DNA of 42,638 nucleotides from Lentihominibacter faecis (GTDB taxonomy: Bacteria; Bacillota; Clostridia; Peptostreptococcales; Anaerovoracaceae), in the NCBI RefSeq assembly GCF_014306095.1, contig NZ_JACRWC010000057.1, positions 1-42,638 on the forward strand, given 5' to 3'. How positions within the stretch are numbered: position 1 is the first letter of the stretch; each line of letters starts with the position of its first letter. The translations under genes were made by a program, and so were the position numbers. Below the pieces are notes generated by a model. It saw only the letters and a list, made by a program, of their open reading frames with translations, did not search any database and was not told the origin of the DNA. Of the stretch, positions 23,832 to 34,021 are shown piece by piece.

Positions 23832-24158
23832 TCAGATTTTTTCCGGACTGTCTACCGGCTCCTTTTCCTGCGCCAGCACCACCAGTTCACCGAAGCGTGA
23901 AGTGATATAATCGTAGGCATTGTGACTGTGAGGGATCAGACAATCGGTGCAGTCTTTGACCCCTTTATAGTAGGTAAAATTACCGCCGCAGTCCTCGCCC
24001 AGAGCATAGAGAGGGCAGTAGCAGAAGAGGCAGTTGAAGTCTTCTTCCGCCATACCGCCTTTCAGCCGGTGACACGGGAAGTATTCGCATTGTCTGTGAC
24101 TGAAAAACTTGAAATTCTCTGTTTTAGGCGGTTCATACCCGCCGGTTTTACTACTCAT
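23832..24158 (-). CDS. Cysteine-rich small domain protein
   Basis: 108 aa, soluble, with eight cysteines in tight groups: QCEYFPCHR, FNCLFCYCPLY, EDCGG and KDCTDCLIP, plus His residues, which predicts metal (zinc or iron-sulfur) binding. It fits the 'cysteine-rich small domain' family, which in other genomes occurs next to or fused with cobalamin-biosynthesis enzymes. That supports the corrinoid reading of this operon. The ATG overlaps the stop of the 2851-aa gene by 8 bp, with GAGGGG just upstream. No enzymatic role is known; cofactor handling at the membrane is a guess. Confidence 0.8.
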   Translation of the reverse strand: MSSKTGGYEPPKTENFKFFSHRQCEYFPCHRLKGGMAEEDFNCLFCYCPLYALGEDCGGNFTYYKGVKDCTDCLIPHSHNAYDYITSRFGELVVLAQEKEPVDSPEKI

Positions 24159-27100
24159 AAAATCCCCTCTTGTTTCTCCGCTTTCTCATGACGATAATGG
24201 CGATCAGGATCGCCGCTGCGATAGCTCCTGTGATGATCCACGGCATCACGTCGCGGGCTGCCTGTGCTCCCAGCAGGGAATCAATGGACTGATCGGATCC
24301 TGCGATCCCATACAGGGAGAAGTCGGATGCTTCAAACTCGATGGTGCCTCCTGCCGAATCCACGTGACCCTCGATGAGACGGATCTTGCCGCTGTCAGCG
24401 ATATATACGATGACCGGAGTCTTATAGTTTCCTATGCTGACCATCGGCATCTTGACGCGGATCAGACCGCTCGGATGCCACTCGCTGTTATCCAGCGTGT
24501 TGATGAAGTGGATATCGTACAGGGTGAACAGTTCGCTGTTATCGCCCAGCACGTCCTGCACCTTAGTCTTTTGTTTCTCACTTGCCGTCTTCGGCGTCGC
24601 CACCAGCTTGATGTACCACGGCAGGTTTTCTGCACTGGTAGCTCTCACATCGATACCGGTCGATTCATCGTAATGATACATGCTGCCCAGGTTCTGTGTG
24701 ATCTCTGTAAATGCAGTCCAGGTATCTGTCGCCTCGATGGCTTTCTTTTCCGATACGGAAAGGGCATTGTAGGCTTTATACGCATCCAGGATCTGCCTGA
24801 TCTGATCGTCAGTATACTCCTTCGCATTCTGCGGGAGGTTCGCATTGACGACAGCATCCAGCTTGCCCTGCACCGCCTTTGCAGCTTCCGTCATCTTGCC
24901 AAGCTTGATAGTAGCTTTCTTCGTGATGGATCGGGTCGTACCGGAAGCTGCCAGAGAGCTGCCGGAAGCCAGGGTATCCTTCTTCGGATCCTTTGCAGAA
25001 TCTCCACCGTTTACCACGGTTTTCTCTATGATCTTAGACATCGTCGTTACGTCGCTCATATCGTACAGAGACGTCTTCCCGGCCTTCAGCCGATACCAGG
25101 AGGCTAGCGCATAATAGGCCTGTTCCGTGGCCAGGCCATTAGACGATGTGGTATCGCTCTGGCTGTGCTTGAAGCCGCCCTTATCATTATAGAAGGTCGC
25201 CAACGCATCCAAGGTGCTGTAGCCGTTCTTGATGAACCGGCCGTCGGACGCCGGATCGATGCCCAGGCTTGTCAGTGCAACGATGACCTGTGCCACCGAT
25301 TCCGCATTAGCAGTGCCCCACGATGTATATCCGCCGTTAACTTCCTGCATCTTGGACAATCGCTTCAATGCATCATCTACTGCCGATTTTACTTTCGCAT
25401 TACTGCTATAATATGGAGCCAGTGCCTGGATCGCCATGGCCGTCATATCTGCGTCAGCACCATTTCCATTGACATTCCAGCCTCCGTCGCTCAACTGTGC
25501 CGCCAGGATGGCGTCGATGAGAGCTTCCCGCGTAGTCTGCGTCTTACCTGCTGCCGCCTTCGGGATCTCGTAATCATGAGAATCCAGAGCGATCAGTGCA
25601 AAGATCGGTCCGTTGATTCCCTGGCTCTTCACGTAGTCCAGATCGGCTAATGCTTCCAGCAGATCATATCCAGCAACGTCACTCGGATCTTTGCCGATGG
25701 ACGTCAGCGCCAGGATCATACGGGAGTTCTCCGTAGACTTGCTGTCGCTGATGGTGGAAGAACCTTTTTTCTTCACATATTGATATGCTGCCTGTGCGTA
25801 CTGCTCCGCCAGCGTGTCGCTGATGGATCCGGAACGTGCCAGTCCCAGTGCGACCCATTCACCGCCGGATGTTCCTGCCGTCAGCCCTGCCTTGGATGCC
25901 AGAGCTGCCTGACTGCTTCCCGTCTCTTGATAGATCTTATCAAATTCTTTCTGGTTAGTCTTCTGCAGCTGTGCGATCTTAGCCACGGCGGCATCCAGCT
26001 TCGTCTTCAGGTTCTTGGAAATCAGAGCTTTAGCTTCATCGGAAAGTGCATTATAGGCGCTCTGTGCCCGACCTACAGCCGCCGCATCGTCCAGCGATAG
26101 CTTATCCACATCCGGAAGAGCTTCGATCATGGCCGCAACTTCATCCGCAGCTTCCTGAGGAGTCTTGTTGCCCGCCCAGTCGATCGTGCGATAATCGTCC
26201 ACGTAGAAGAACTGCATCACATCGCCGTCATTTAATGTAACAGCGCTCATGTAGTCCACGAATTTACCGTTGATGGTGTACATCCATCCGCTGTACGGTC
26301 CGTTGGACAGCTCGCTTAACGTAACTTTTTCTTTTGCATTGCTAATGGACGATACGTAGCTGTTTCCAGACATTTCATAGTCCAGGCCGGCATCTCCCAG
26401 GGCCTTTTCGAAGAGATCCTGTGCCGTCGCACCTTTCTTCAATGTATAGGCCGTCGAACCGATCCAGGTCACATCTCCTGTATGCTTTCCTTTCTCACCG
26501 TGAACTGTATCTCCTGTTAATCCAAAGCTTACGCTGATCTCGGTCTTGTCCGGATCTTCCGGCTTCGTCGTGCTTCCGCCCTCAGAAGAGCCTTCCGTCT
26601 GCCATTTTAAAATCGGATATCCGCCATTCAGTTTTTCCGTATCTTCTGCAAAGTACTCCGTACCGATCTGCTGATTCAGTTTCTTCACGAATCCGGCTTT
26701 CTTCATGGTTTCCGAAGAAGCTCCCATCGCCGTTTTATCCGTTGCCGCTGCCTGGGATTCAGCCAGGTAGAAGCTTCCCGTTGTCTGACTGATATAGGCA
26801 GATCCTGTATAGCTGCCTACCGAACCGCCTGTGTTGATACCGGACGCTACGCTTCCGATATTGTAGCAGCCCTGCGGCACGGCGCAGACCGTCGCTTCAC
26901 CGGCCAGACCGCCCAGATTCTTTTTACCGATTACGGTTCCTGTATTGTAGCAGCCTTCCACGACTGCGTAGTTGGACATCAGTCCTACGATACCGCCAGC
27001 CTGCTGGCTCTTGCCCTCCGTTCCGACGCTTCCCGTATTGATACACTTGCTGATAGTTCCATAGGATACAGCGCCTGTGATACCACCGATACTCTGTGTA

Positions 27101-30100
27101 CCAGCTACCGATGCTGTATTGCGACATTCCGTCACCTTGGCGTTGAGCCCGGTCTGACCTGTGATACCGCCGACGTACATACCCCCGGAAACCGATCCAC
27201 TATATTCACAGTAGATGATCTTACCTTCCAGATATCCAGCGATACCACCGGTGGAGAGACTATCGCCTGTCACCTTAATATCTCCGGAAATCTTCAAGTT
27301 TTTAACAGTTCCCTTGCCGTCTATATTTCCAAAGAATCCCTGCTCGTTCTTTTCTCCGCGGATCACCATGCCTGTGACTCTGTGATTCTGTCCGTCGAAA
27401 GTTCCCTTGTAGGAGTTCTTGTCGTTGCCGATCGGGTACCAGTTGCCGGCAGTTCCATCAGCAGTACTCAAGGTAATATCTGTCGTCAGCGCTCCGTTGA
27501 TCGCAGTATTGCCACCGTTGACGGCGTTGACGAACCACTTCAGTTCCTTCTCACTGGAGATTTGGTGCACGCCGGATTTCACTGCCGGTTCGCTGCACTG
27601 ATCCTCCGGCCAGATGCCTGCCGACGCGCCATCCTTGATGGTGCCTGTCTTCGCTTCAACATAGCCTGCCAGACTTCCGGTCACGCGAATGGAAATTTCC
27701 TTGCCCAGATCATCGTCGGTCAGTTTATATGTTTCATTAGTCGCACCATCGATGGCTTTTGATCCGCGATACCACTGGTACTTTGGTGCTTTTTCGCTAC
27801 CCTTGTAAACAGCCGTCAAGGTGTGTCCCGCGACTTCCTGTCCCTGGATCTTGACCGTTCCCGACATGCCCTGCACCTTGCCGGACTCTGCCGTCTTGAT
27901 GCCGTAGTGATCCCCGTCCATGCACTTGACGTAAACCTTGACGCCGACCATATCGTTCGGAACGGTAAAGCTTTCTCCAAAGCCCAGGATCTGTTCCTCT
28001 CCGCCCCAGTCTCTGTACCAGACGAACATCGGATCCTGGCCGTTACCGTCAGTGTAGGAGGCCTTGATAGTTTCTCCCGCCTGAACGTCTTCCGGCAGCG
28101 TTACAGTTCCTGTCAGAGTCTCCTTGCTGCCCGCCAGCGAAGCCAGATTTCCTGCCTTGTTTTTAATGGTTCCTGCGTCGGCTTTATTGGCGCTGGAGCT
28201 GTCCGCATCTGCGATAGCCAGGGAGCTGAGATACCAGCAGTCGGTACCTGCTGTACCTCCGCCTATGACACCGCCTACATTGAAGACTTCTCCCGTCTCC
28301 GTATCGGCATAAGAACCGGCTACATCCCCCAGGTTATACAGGCTTTTGGCCGTAGAACCCGTCGTATTGCAACCCAGACATCCGCCTACATAGCCGCCTC
28401 GGCTGACTACGTTTCCTGTATTGTAAAGGCTGCTGACACTGGCGTTGTTCCAGCCAACGACGCCGCCCGCATAAGCTCTTTCTGCTGACGAGCTAACGAT
28501 TACATGTCCGCTGTTGGCAGACTTGCTCACGTTTGCCGCTTCACTCTTTACAGCATTGGTATTAGCCGCCGCGATACCTCCTGCAAAGGTGCTTCCGGCA
28601 GTGATCACAGCCGTGTTGCTGCATCCCGACACAGAACCTTCGTTATATGCCACGATACCTGCCGCATAGGATTCCCCGGTCACTGCACCCGTATTGTGAC
28701 AGTCTTTGATGACGCCATCCTTGGTGTTGTTTCCGGCGATCCCGGCAATTTTGTTTCCACCCGTTACCGTCACGTTGGAAGTGATCTCCTCCAGCGTTCC
28801 CGCATTGGTTCCTGTCAATGCGGCTGTTTCATCTCCGCCCTTGAGGATACCTGCCAGGGTAAGGTTCTTCACCGTTCCCTTGTTGTACGGGATCAGGCCC
28901 TTACCGTTTTTCAGGTAAAGGTTTTTAATGGTGTGTCCCGCACCGTCCAGAGTTCCTGCAAAGCCCGTATCTGCAGTCTGTCCGCCGATGCCGGTCCAAA
29001 CGTTGTTGTTGAGATCCAGATCTGCTGTCAAAACAGCTTTCAGATCAGTGGAATCCTGTGCAGCTTTTTCGGCAAACCATGCCAGTTCTGCCGGCGTTCC
29101 GATCTGATATACGCCGTCCTTCTGCTGCGGCACAACCTTGGCCGCTTCGCCCTGCCATCCGTTGTCGTCCTTTTCCGGATCGTCGGATTTCACAGTCCCG
29201 TTCTGCCATGCCAGCACCGGATATCCGCTGTTGATCCCATTGGTATCTGCTGCAAAGCCGTCGCCCAGGTCTTCGCTGGTGAGGGCTTTCAGCTCGTCGG
29301 AAGTTTTGGCGGTTGCCGTGCCGTTTTGGATCGTGCAGCCATTCAGATTGCCGATTGCCTCGTATTCGGCAGAATAGAATACGTTTTGGAGCGTTTTGTT
29401 GCCACCAGTCCATTCTAATCTTCCAGCCACGCCGCCTTTTGTCGAGGCTTCCACCAGACCTGCATTATATGCATTCTTCAGCGTGCCATATCGAAACGCC
29501 CCAACGATGCCTCCTGCAACGCCCTTTGAAGCAGAAACACTTCCAGTATTATAGACATTCTGTATTCCTCCTCCATTATATAGATGCCCTGCGATACCTC
29601 CAACATTTGCTACTCCGGTAATTCTTCCGGTATTATAAGAATCCGTCAACGCATTGGATGCGTTGGACTGCACACGTCCAGCGATGCCCCCTGCATAACC
29701 ACTCGTTCCGGTTCCCTGTACCTCCCCGGCATTGGAACACTGAGCCAGAGACATATTGCTGTCCAATTCTCCAACAATCCCTCCGACATAATTTGCTCCG
29801 GTCACGCGAGTCGTCGCTGTAGTATGACAGTTTGTGATATTCCCCTTGGAATCTCCTACAACTGCTCCCGTATAATTCTGTGTCGATGTAATGACACTGT
29901 CTGAAATCGTTACATTTTTGATCTCACCTGCTGCACCAACGTAACCAAACAAACCTGTATTGGCCGCTGTACTGTTGATATACAGTCCCGAAATGGTATG
30001 TCCATTTCCATCGAAATTTCCTGTATACGCCTTAGTTTTGTCCATTCCGATCGGCGTCCACTTGTACTTCTGGGAAGTCGCATCAGATCCTGACACATCT

Positions 30101-32706
30101 TCATTGATGGTGATATCCGCCAGCAGTTTCGCTGAATCGGTCATCTTGGCGTTTTTATCGAACCACATCAGCTCGTCCGGGCTGGAGATCAGATAAACGC
30201 CCTGCCCATTCTTTGCAGGTTCTGTATAAGATTCCCCGTCCCAGGAAGTCTGTATCTCAAGCTGAATACCGTCTACAGTCAGGTCTTTCCCGGAAACTGT
30301 AAACTCGCCTCGAACCGTCTTGTATCCAGAACAGGAAACACTATAGGAATAGTCGCCGTCCGGCAAGTGGTAGTCGCCGTCCTCATCCGCTTCCAGATCG
30401 GCATCCTTGTCATCCTTGCTGGTCACCGTGATGACCGGCGTGGAATCCTGTCCGCCCGCTGCTTTTTCTACTGTAAAGTTTACTTTATAGACCGGTAGCT
30501 TTTTCAGGGTCACGCTCTTCTTATCATTGTCCGCATTACCCTTGACATTCAGCGTACCGCTCTTGGTTTCATATCCGAATTTTTCTACCGTGTAACGATA
30601 TGGATTGCCCTTTTTCGCCAGTTGATAGGTTCTACCGTCCGCCAGAGACTTCTGGACATCATTGCCGGATTTCACCGTCAGCTTCGCATCCTCCGGATCA
30701 GTGGTGAAGACGTAATCGTATTTCTGGATATCCAGAGAAACGCTGATGCTCTGTCCGCTGTATGCCACCGTAAAGCTTCCCGTCTTCGTCTTGTACTCGT
30801 CCGCCGTCACTTCATAGGTATATGTACCGTTTTTCAGTTTATAGGTTCCGTCGCTCTCTGGATCCACCGTTTTGTCAGAAGAATCCTTGACTACCAGCTT
30901 GGCGTCTTCTAGGTTGATATTGAATGTCACTTTATAGGTCGCATTGGGATCCTGCCAGCCCAGGATCGGATGACCATCCGGGCCCATGACCCAGCCGTCG
31001 CCGATATCGCCATCTGCGATCTGTTTTGCCGTCTTGGCTGTGATGCCCGATGCGTTTTTATTGTAGCCGTCACCCTGCGCCGCTGTCGTATCCAGATACC
31101 AGCAATTGGTCACGGTCATCAGGTTTTCCGTTGCTGTGCCGCTGTAAGTTTTGGCTGCGCTGCATCCAACGATCCCGCCGACCGTAATATCCGTCAGCGT
31201 GGAAGCATTGCTGACTGTTCCCATATTGTAGCAGCCGGAAACAGAAGCCTTGTAGCTGGTACCTCCCACACCACCGATGATGCCGCCGATCCCCTTGGCA
31301 TTGGTATCCTTGAAAGACGCCGACGGCGATACACCTTTTACGTCTCCCGTATTATAGCATCCAGTGACTTTTGCATCAGATGTCCCCGAATCTCCTGCGA
31401 TCCCGCCGACGCCGTAAATACCAGTGATCGTTCCTGTATTAAAGCAAGCATTGATAGTACCTCCGGCACTTCCTGCAATGCCGCCGGTACGTTTTAATGT
31501 ACTAGTAATATTTCCCGTATTCCCGCAACGTTCTACGGTAACACCGGTGGAAATACCGCCTGCAATACCACCGGTACTGTAAGCATAGCTGCTGGGTTTT
31601 CCTGTGTTTGTAACCACTCCATGGTTAAAGCAGCCTGTAATCGTTGTCGTTGATCCTGTTACCGTTCCTGCAACACCGCCCACGTAATCTCCATATCCGG
31701 ACACCATGCCTTTATTGGTGCAGGATTCCAACTTCGAACCATTTATCACATATGCGCAAACACCTGCAGCATATCCCTTGGCACTCGCCGTCACATCCAC
31801 CTCGTTGGTGCAGTTTTTTATAGTTACAGGATTTCCGTAGGATACGATCCCCGCTGCGTATGACGAACTTTTCGTAGAAGTCTTAACGCTGCCTTTAACC
31901 GTCAGATCCTGTATCGTTCCGCCTTTTACATAACCAAATAGCGCCTGATATGTCTTGGCATTATTGATCGTCAGCCCGGAAACCGTATGTCCGCCCCCAT
32001 CAAACGTACCACCATAATAAACACAGTCACTATAGCTGTTGTAACATCCAATCGGCGTCCATTCTTTCCCCGTCAGGTCAATATCAGATGTCAGTTTTGC
32101 ACACAAATTGGATGTACTCTTTTTCGTGCTGCCATTGACCTTTGCGGCAAACCACATGAGCTGATCGGCGTTCCCGATCTGATATGGATCGGCTGCCGTA
32201 CCGCTTCCAGACGGTTCTTCCGTGCTGGCATCCGCCGCCTGAGTCGCAACCGCATTTTCTGCTACCGTGACCGTGATGGTTTCACCGGCAGCGGAGGATG
32301 CAGATCCGCCCGCCGTATTGGTTACCAGAACGCGGTAATATACCGTGCCCGCTTCCCCGGTCTGCGGGGTGTATTCCGCATTGGTAGCATCTTTGATATC
32401 GGTAAAGTTCTTTCCGTCTTTGCTGCTCTGCCACTGATAGGTCAGCGTGCCGCCGTCGGAAGCAGAAGCCTCCGCTTTCAGCGGCTTTGCAGGATCACCT
32501 GCTGCATACTGATATGCCTTGACGGAGAGCTTTGCAAGAACCGGCTCTGCCGCACCACTGGTTTCCACTGCTGCAGCCTGGCTCTCCTGCACACTATTCT
32601 GTGCTGCCGGAGCCGCCTCCGTTCCGAAGGCCCAGGTAGGCGCCAGCGTCGTCGCCACCATCAGGAGCATCACTATAATACTTAATGCTTTTTTACTTCG
32701 TTTCAT
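24151..32706 (-). CDS. Giant transcobalamin-like surface protein
   Basis: 2851 aa. Signal peptide (about 1-30), then an Ig-like domain (55-150); four GLUG-type beta-helix blocks (about 170-585, 837-1165, 1199-1500, 1712-2030), each with many GGIAG..NxGxV turns and three ending in GYPxLxWQ or GHPILGWQ; PEGA-like beta modules (587-815) and two Ig-like modules (1530-1690). At about 2055-2170 is a DUF4430/transcobalamin-C-terminal-like domain (GPYSGWMYTINGKFVDYMSA). At about 2275-2550 is an alpha/alpha-barrel with terpenoid-cyclase-type repeats (LSDGGWNVNG, VNGGYTSWG, DKGGFKHS). These two domains together make up intrinsic factor and transcobalamin, in the opposite order. A C-terminal helix (WIITGAIAAAILIAIIVM) and basic tail anchor it. 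Probable role: capture of corrinoids at the surface. AAGGAG precedes the ATG; ATGA overlap with the gene before. Confidence 0.85.
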   Translation of the reverse strand: MKRSKKALSIIVMLLMVATTLAPTWAFGTEAAPAAQNSVQESQAAAVETSGAAEPVLAKLSVKAYQYAAGDPAKPLKAEASASDGGTLTYQWQSSKDGKNFTDIKDATNAEYTPQTGEAGTVYYRVLVTNTAGGSASSAAGETITVTVAENAVATQAADASTEEPSGSGTAADPYQIGNADQLMWFAAKVNGSTKKSTSNLCAKLTSDIDLTGKEWTPIGCYNSYSDCVYYGGTFDGGGHTVSGLTINNAKTYQALFGYVKGGTIQDLTVKGSVKTSTKSSSYAAGIVSYGNPVTIKNCTNEVDVTASAKGYAAGVCAYVINGSKLESCTNKGMVSGYGDYVGGVAGTVTGSTTTITGCFNHGVVTNTGKPSSYAYSTGGIAGGISTGVTVERCGNTGNITSTLKRTGGIAGSAGGTINACFNTGTITGIYGVGGIAGDSGTSDAKVTGCYNTGDVKGVSPSASFKDTNAKGIGGIIGGVGGTSYKASVSGCYNMGTVSNASTLTDITVGGIVGCSAAKTYSGTATENLMTVTNCWYLDTTAAQGDGYNKNASGITAKTAKQIADGDIGDGWVMGPDGHPILGWQDPNATYKVTFNINLEDAKLVVKDSSDKTVDPESDGTYKLKNGTYTYEVTADEYKTKTGSFTVAYSGQSISVSLDIQKYDYVFTTDPEDAKLTVKSGNDVQKSLADGRTYQLAKKGNPYRYTVEKFGYETKSGTLNVKGNADNDKKSVTLKKLPVYKVNFTVEKAAGGQDSTPVITVTSKDDKDADLEADEDGDYHLPDGDYSYSVSCSGYKTVRGEFTVSGKDLTVDGIQLEIQTSWDGESYTEPAKNGQGVYLISSPDELMWFDKNAKMTDSAKLLADITINEDVSGSDATSQKYKWTPIGMDKTKAYTGNFDGNGHTISGLYINSTAANTGLFGYVGAAGEIKNVTISDSVITSTQNYTGAVVGDSKGNITNCHTTATTRVTGANYVGGIVGELDSNMSLAQCSNAGEVQGTGTSGYAGGIAGRVQSNASNALTDSYNTGRITGVANVGGIAGHLYNGGGIQNVYNTGSVSASKGVAGGIVGAFRYGTLKNAYNAGLVEASTKGGVAGRLEWTGGNKTLQNVFYSAEYEAIGNLNGCTIQNGTATAKTSDELKALTSEDLGDGFAADTNGINSGYPVLAWQNGTVKSDDPEKDDNGWQGEAAKVVPQQKDGVYQIGTPAELAWFAEKAAQDSTDLKAVLTADLDLNNNVWTGIGGQTADTGFAGTLDGAGHTIKNLYLKNGKGLIPYNKGTVKNLTLAGILKGGDETAALTGTNAGTLEEITSNVTVTGGNKIAGIAGNNTKDGVIKDCHNTGAVTGESYAAGIVAYNEGSVSGCSNTAVITAGSTFAGGIAAANTNAVKSEAANVSKSANSGHVIVSSSAERAYAGGVVGWNNASVSSLYNTGNVVSRGGYVGGCLGCNTTGSTAKSLYNLGDVAGSYADTETGEVFNVGGVIGGGTAGTDCWYLSSLAIADADSSSANKADAGTIKNKAGNLASLAGSKETLTGTVTLPEDVQAGETIKASYTDGNGQDPMFVWYRDWGGEEQILGFGESFTVPNDMVGVKVYVKCMDGDHYGIKTAESGKVQGMSGTVKIQGQEVAGHTLTAVYKGSEKAPKYQWYRGSKAIDGATNETYKLTDDDLGKEISIRVTGSLAGYVEAKTGTIKDGASAGIWPEDQCSEPAVKSGVHQISSEKELKWFVNAVNGGNTAINGALTTDITLSTADGTAGNWYPIGNDKNSYKGTFDGQNHRVTGMVIRGEKNEQGFFGNIDGKGTVKNLKISGDIKVTGDSLSTGGIAGYLEGKIIYCEYSGSVSGGMYVGGITGQTGLNAKVTECRNTASVAGTQSIGGITGAVSYGTISKCINTGSVGTEGKSQQAGGIVGLMSNYAVVEGCYNTGTVIGKKNLGGLAGEATVCAVPQGCYNIGSVASGINTGGSVGSYTGSAYISQTTGSFYLAESQAAATDKTAMGASSETMKKAGFVKKLNQQIGTEYFAEDTEKLNGGYPILKWQTEGSSEGGSTTKPEDPDKTEISVSFGLTGDTVHGEKGKHTGDVTWIGSTAYTLKKGATAQDLFEKALGDAGLDYEMSGNSYVSSISNAKEKVTLSELSNGPYSGWMYTINGKFVDYMSAVTLNDGDVMQFFYVDDYRTIDWAGNKTPQEAADEVAAMIEALPDVDKLSLDDAAAVGRAQSAYNALSDEAKALISKNLKTKLDAAVAKIAQLQKTNQKEFDKIYQETGSSQAALASKAGLTAGTSGGEWVALGLARSGSISDTLAEQYAQAAYQYVKKKGSSTISDSKSTENSRMILALTSIGKDPSDVAGYDLLEALADLDYVKSQGINGPIFALIALDSHDYEIPKAAAGKTQTTREALIDAILAAQLSDGGWNVNGNGADADMTAMAIQALAPYYSSNAKVKSAVDDALKRLSKMQEVNGGYTSWGTANAESVAQVIVALTSLGIDPASDGRFIKNGYSTLDALATFYNDKGGFKHSQSDTTSSNGLATEQAYYALASWYRLKAGKTSLYDMSDVTTMSKIIEKTVVNGGDSAKDPKKDTLASGSSLAASGTTRSITKKATIKLGKMTEAAKAVQGKLDAVVNANLPQNAKEYTDDQIRQILDAYKAYNALSVSEKKAIEATDTWTAFTEITQNLGSMYHYDESTGIDVRATSAENLPWYIKLVATPKTASEKQKTKVQDVLGDNSELFTLYDIHFINTLDNSEWHPSGLIRVKMPMVSIGNYKTPVIVYIADSGKIRLIEGHVDSAGGTIEFEASDFSLYGIAGSDQSIDSLLGAQAARDVMPWIITGAIAAAILIAIIVMRKRRNKRGFYE

Positions 32707-33986
32707 GCTTTTTCTCCTTGTTCCCCTTTACATTCCCGTGCAGGTATAGCTCCAGACGACGCATCGCCATCCTTCAGCTTATAGCTGGAGCATCCGTAAT
32801 TCGGGAACCATCCGTTGACCTTGTACATCCAGCCCGACTGGCTGCCGCAGTCGAATTCATACAGATGATTGATCCCTTCCACATAATAGCTGCCGTACAT
32901 CGGCGTATAGGAATATTCCAGCTGGATCCCCGTGTAGGAGCAGGCTCGTTTCAGCACGTCGAAGACCGTTTCTCCATCTGCGAATTCCACCTTGCTGGTG
33001 GCCAGGATCACGCCGTTTGCCGGCACGTATTTATTCTTGCCTTCCTTTAGATCCCCCATGTGTTTCAGGATGGAATCGCAGCGGATCTGGATGGTGCAGG
33101 TCTTGACTTTGGAAGAGCTGCCGCTTTTTCCGGATTTGCTGCCGGACACTGATGAACTTCCGGACTGACTGCCGTCGGACGACATGATCTCTTTATACAG
33201 AGCGTCTTCTTTCGCTGCCGCCTCCTGTGCTTTCTGCTTCTCAGCAGTCCGTGTTTCCTGTACTTTTTTCAGATCCTTGGCCGCAAAGCAAAGATCGTCT
33301 TTACTGTCGCATTTTAACGCCTGTGTCAGCACAAAATCGTCGAAAGATTCAGCCTTGAGAGTCGCGATCTCTGCACTCAGATGCCCTTCGTTATCGTGGG
33401 CGATCAGCAGGGATTCTCCAGCTTTCACATCTTTTTCCGTTCCGTCCTCGATGCTTACGCTGAGGCTTCCTCTCATAACGCTGACCGTCGCACTTCCCTT
33501 TTGCTGCGAGGCTGCAAAGGTTACTGCGTCCCCGGATTTTGCCGCATGCACGGTGTTTTTGTCCAGCGCTACATCAAATGTTTTCCCCGGATCTTTCCCA
33601 TCTGCAAAGATCTCGCCTTCATTCAGCGTAAAGGCTACGTCGTTCTTCTCGCTGTTTTTTACGGACAGTTCCGCATTTTCATTTAAGGTAAGCGCGTTGT
33701 GGCCACTTACTTTCGCCGTTACCGTGGAACCTGTTTCGGTCTCTATGATATCTCCGGCCTTCAAAGGTACTTTTTCCTTTAAGCTGTACCCTACGCCGCT
33801 TCGCTCAATATTGGCAACTCCGCTGATTTCCTTCGTGACCACCGCGGAGCTGGAATCACCACTGCCGAACCATCCCCTGATATGACCGACCGCCATGACT
33901 GAACAAAAGGCAATCACGGCGATCATGGCGATCATTAGGATGTTAAACAGCTTTTTATTTTTCTTTTTCTGCTGCTGCGTCTGCAT
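32703..33986 (-). CDS. Membrane protein with FecR-like and DUF4430-type domains
   Basis: 427 aa from the ATG at 33984-33986, chosen because AGGAG sits 7 nt upstream; an ATG 18 bp earlier lacks a site. N-terminal signal-anchor (LFNILMIAMIAVIAFCSVMA), then a FecR-like beta domain (about 45-185: GVANIERSG, ALTLNENAELSVK, VSVMRGSLSVSIEDG), a charged helix, a Ser/Gly linker, and a transcobalamin-C-terminal-like domain (about 295-405: VFDVLKRACSYTGIQ, GWMYKVNGWFPNYG). It should sit outside the cell tethered by its N-terminus, possibly passing ligand from the surface proteins to the S component. FecR domains usually sense or bind cell-surface ligand complexes. Four-base overlap (ATGA) with the 2851-aa gene indicates coupled expression. 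Confidence 0.85.
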   Translation of the reverse strand: MQTQQQKKKNKKLFNILMIAMIAVIAFCSVMAVGHIRGWFGSGDSSSAVVTKEISGVANIERSGVGYSLKEKVPLKAGDIIETETGSTVTAKVSGHNALTLNENAELSVKNSEKNDVAFTLNEGEIFADGKDPGKTFDVALDKNTVHAAKSGDAVTFAASQQKGSATVSVMRGSLSVSIEDGTEKDVKAGESLLIAHDNEGHLSAEIATLKAESFDDFVLTQALKCDSKDDLCFAAKDLKKVQETRTAEKQKAQEAAAKEDALYKEIMSSDGSQSGSSSVSGSKSGKSGSSSKVKTCTIQIRCDSILKHMGDLKEGKNKYVPANGVILATSKVEFADGETVFDVLKRACSYTGIQLEYSYTPMYGSYYVEGINHLYEFDCGSQSGWMYKVNGWFPNYGCSSYKLKDGDASSGAIPARECKGEQGEKA

Positions 33987-34021
33987 TTTTCTCTCCTGAT
34001 TCATCGATATAACATTTTTAT

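Noticed and set aside
24151..32706. CRISPR-like or tandem DNA repeats within the giant gene
   Set aside because: The repetition is at protein level (GLUG and PEGA modules) with divergent codons and no regular spacers.
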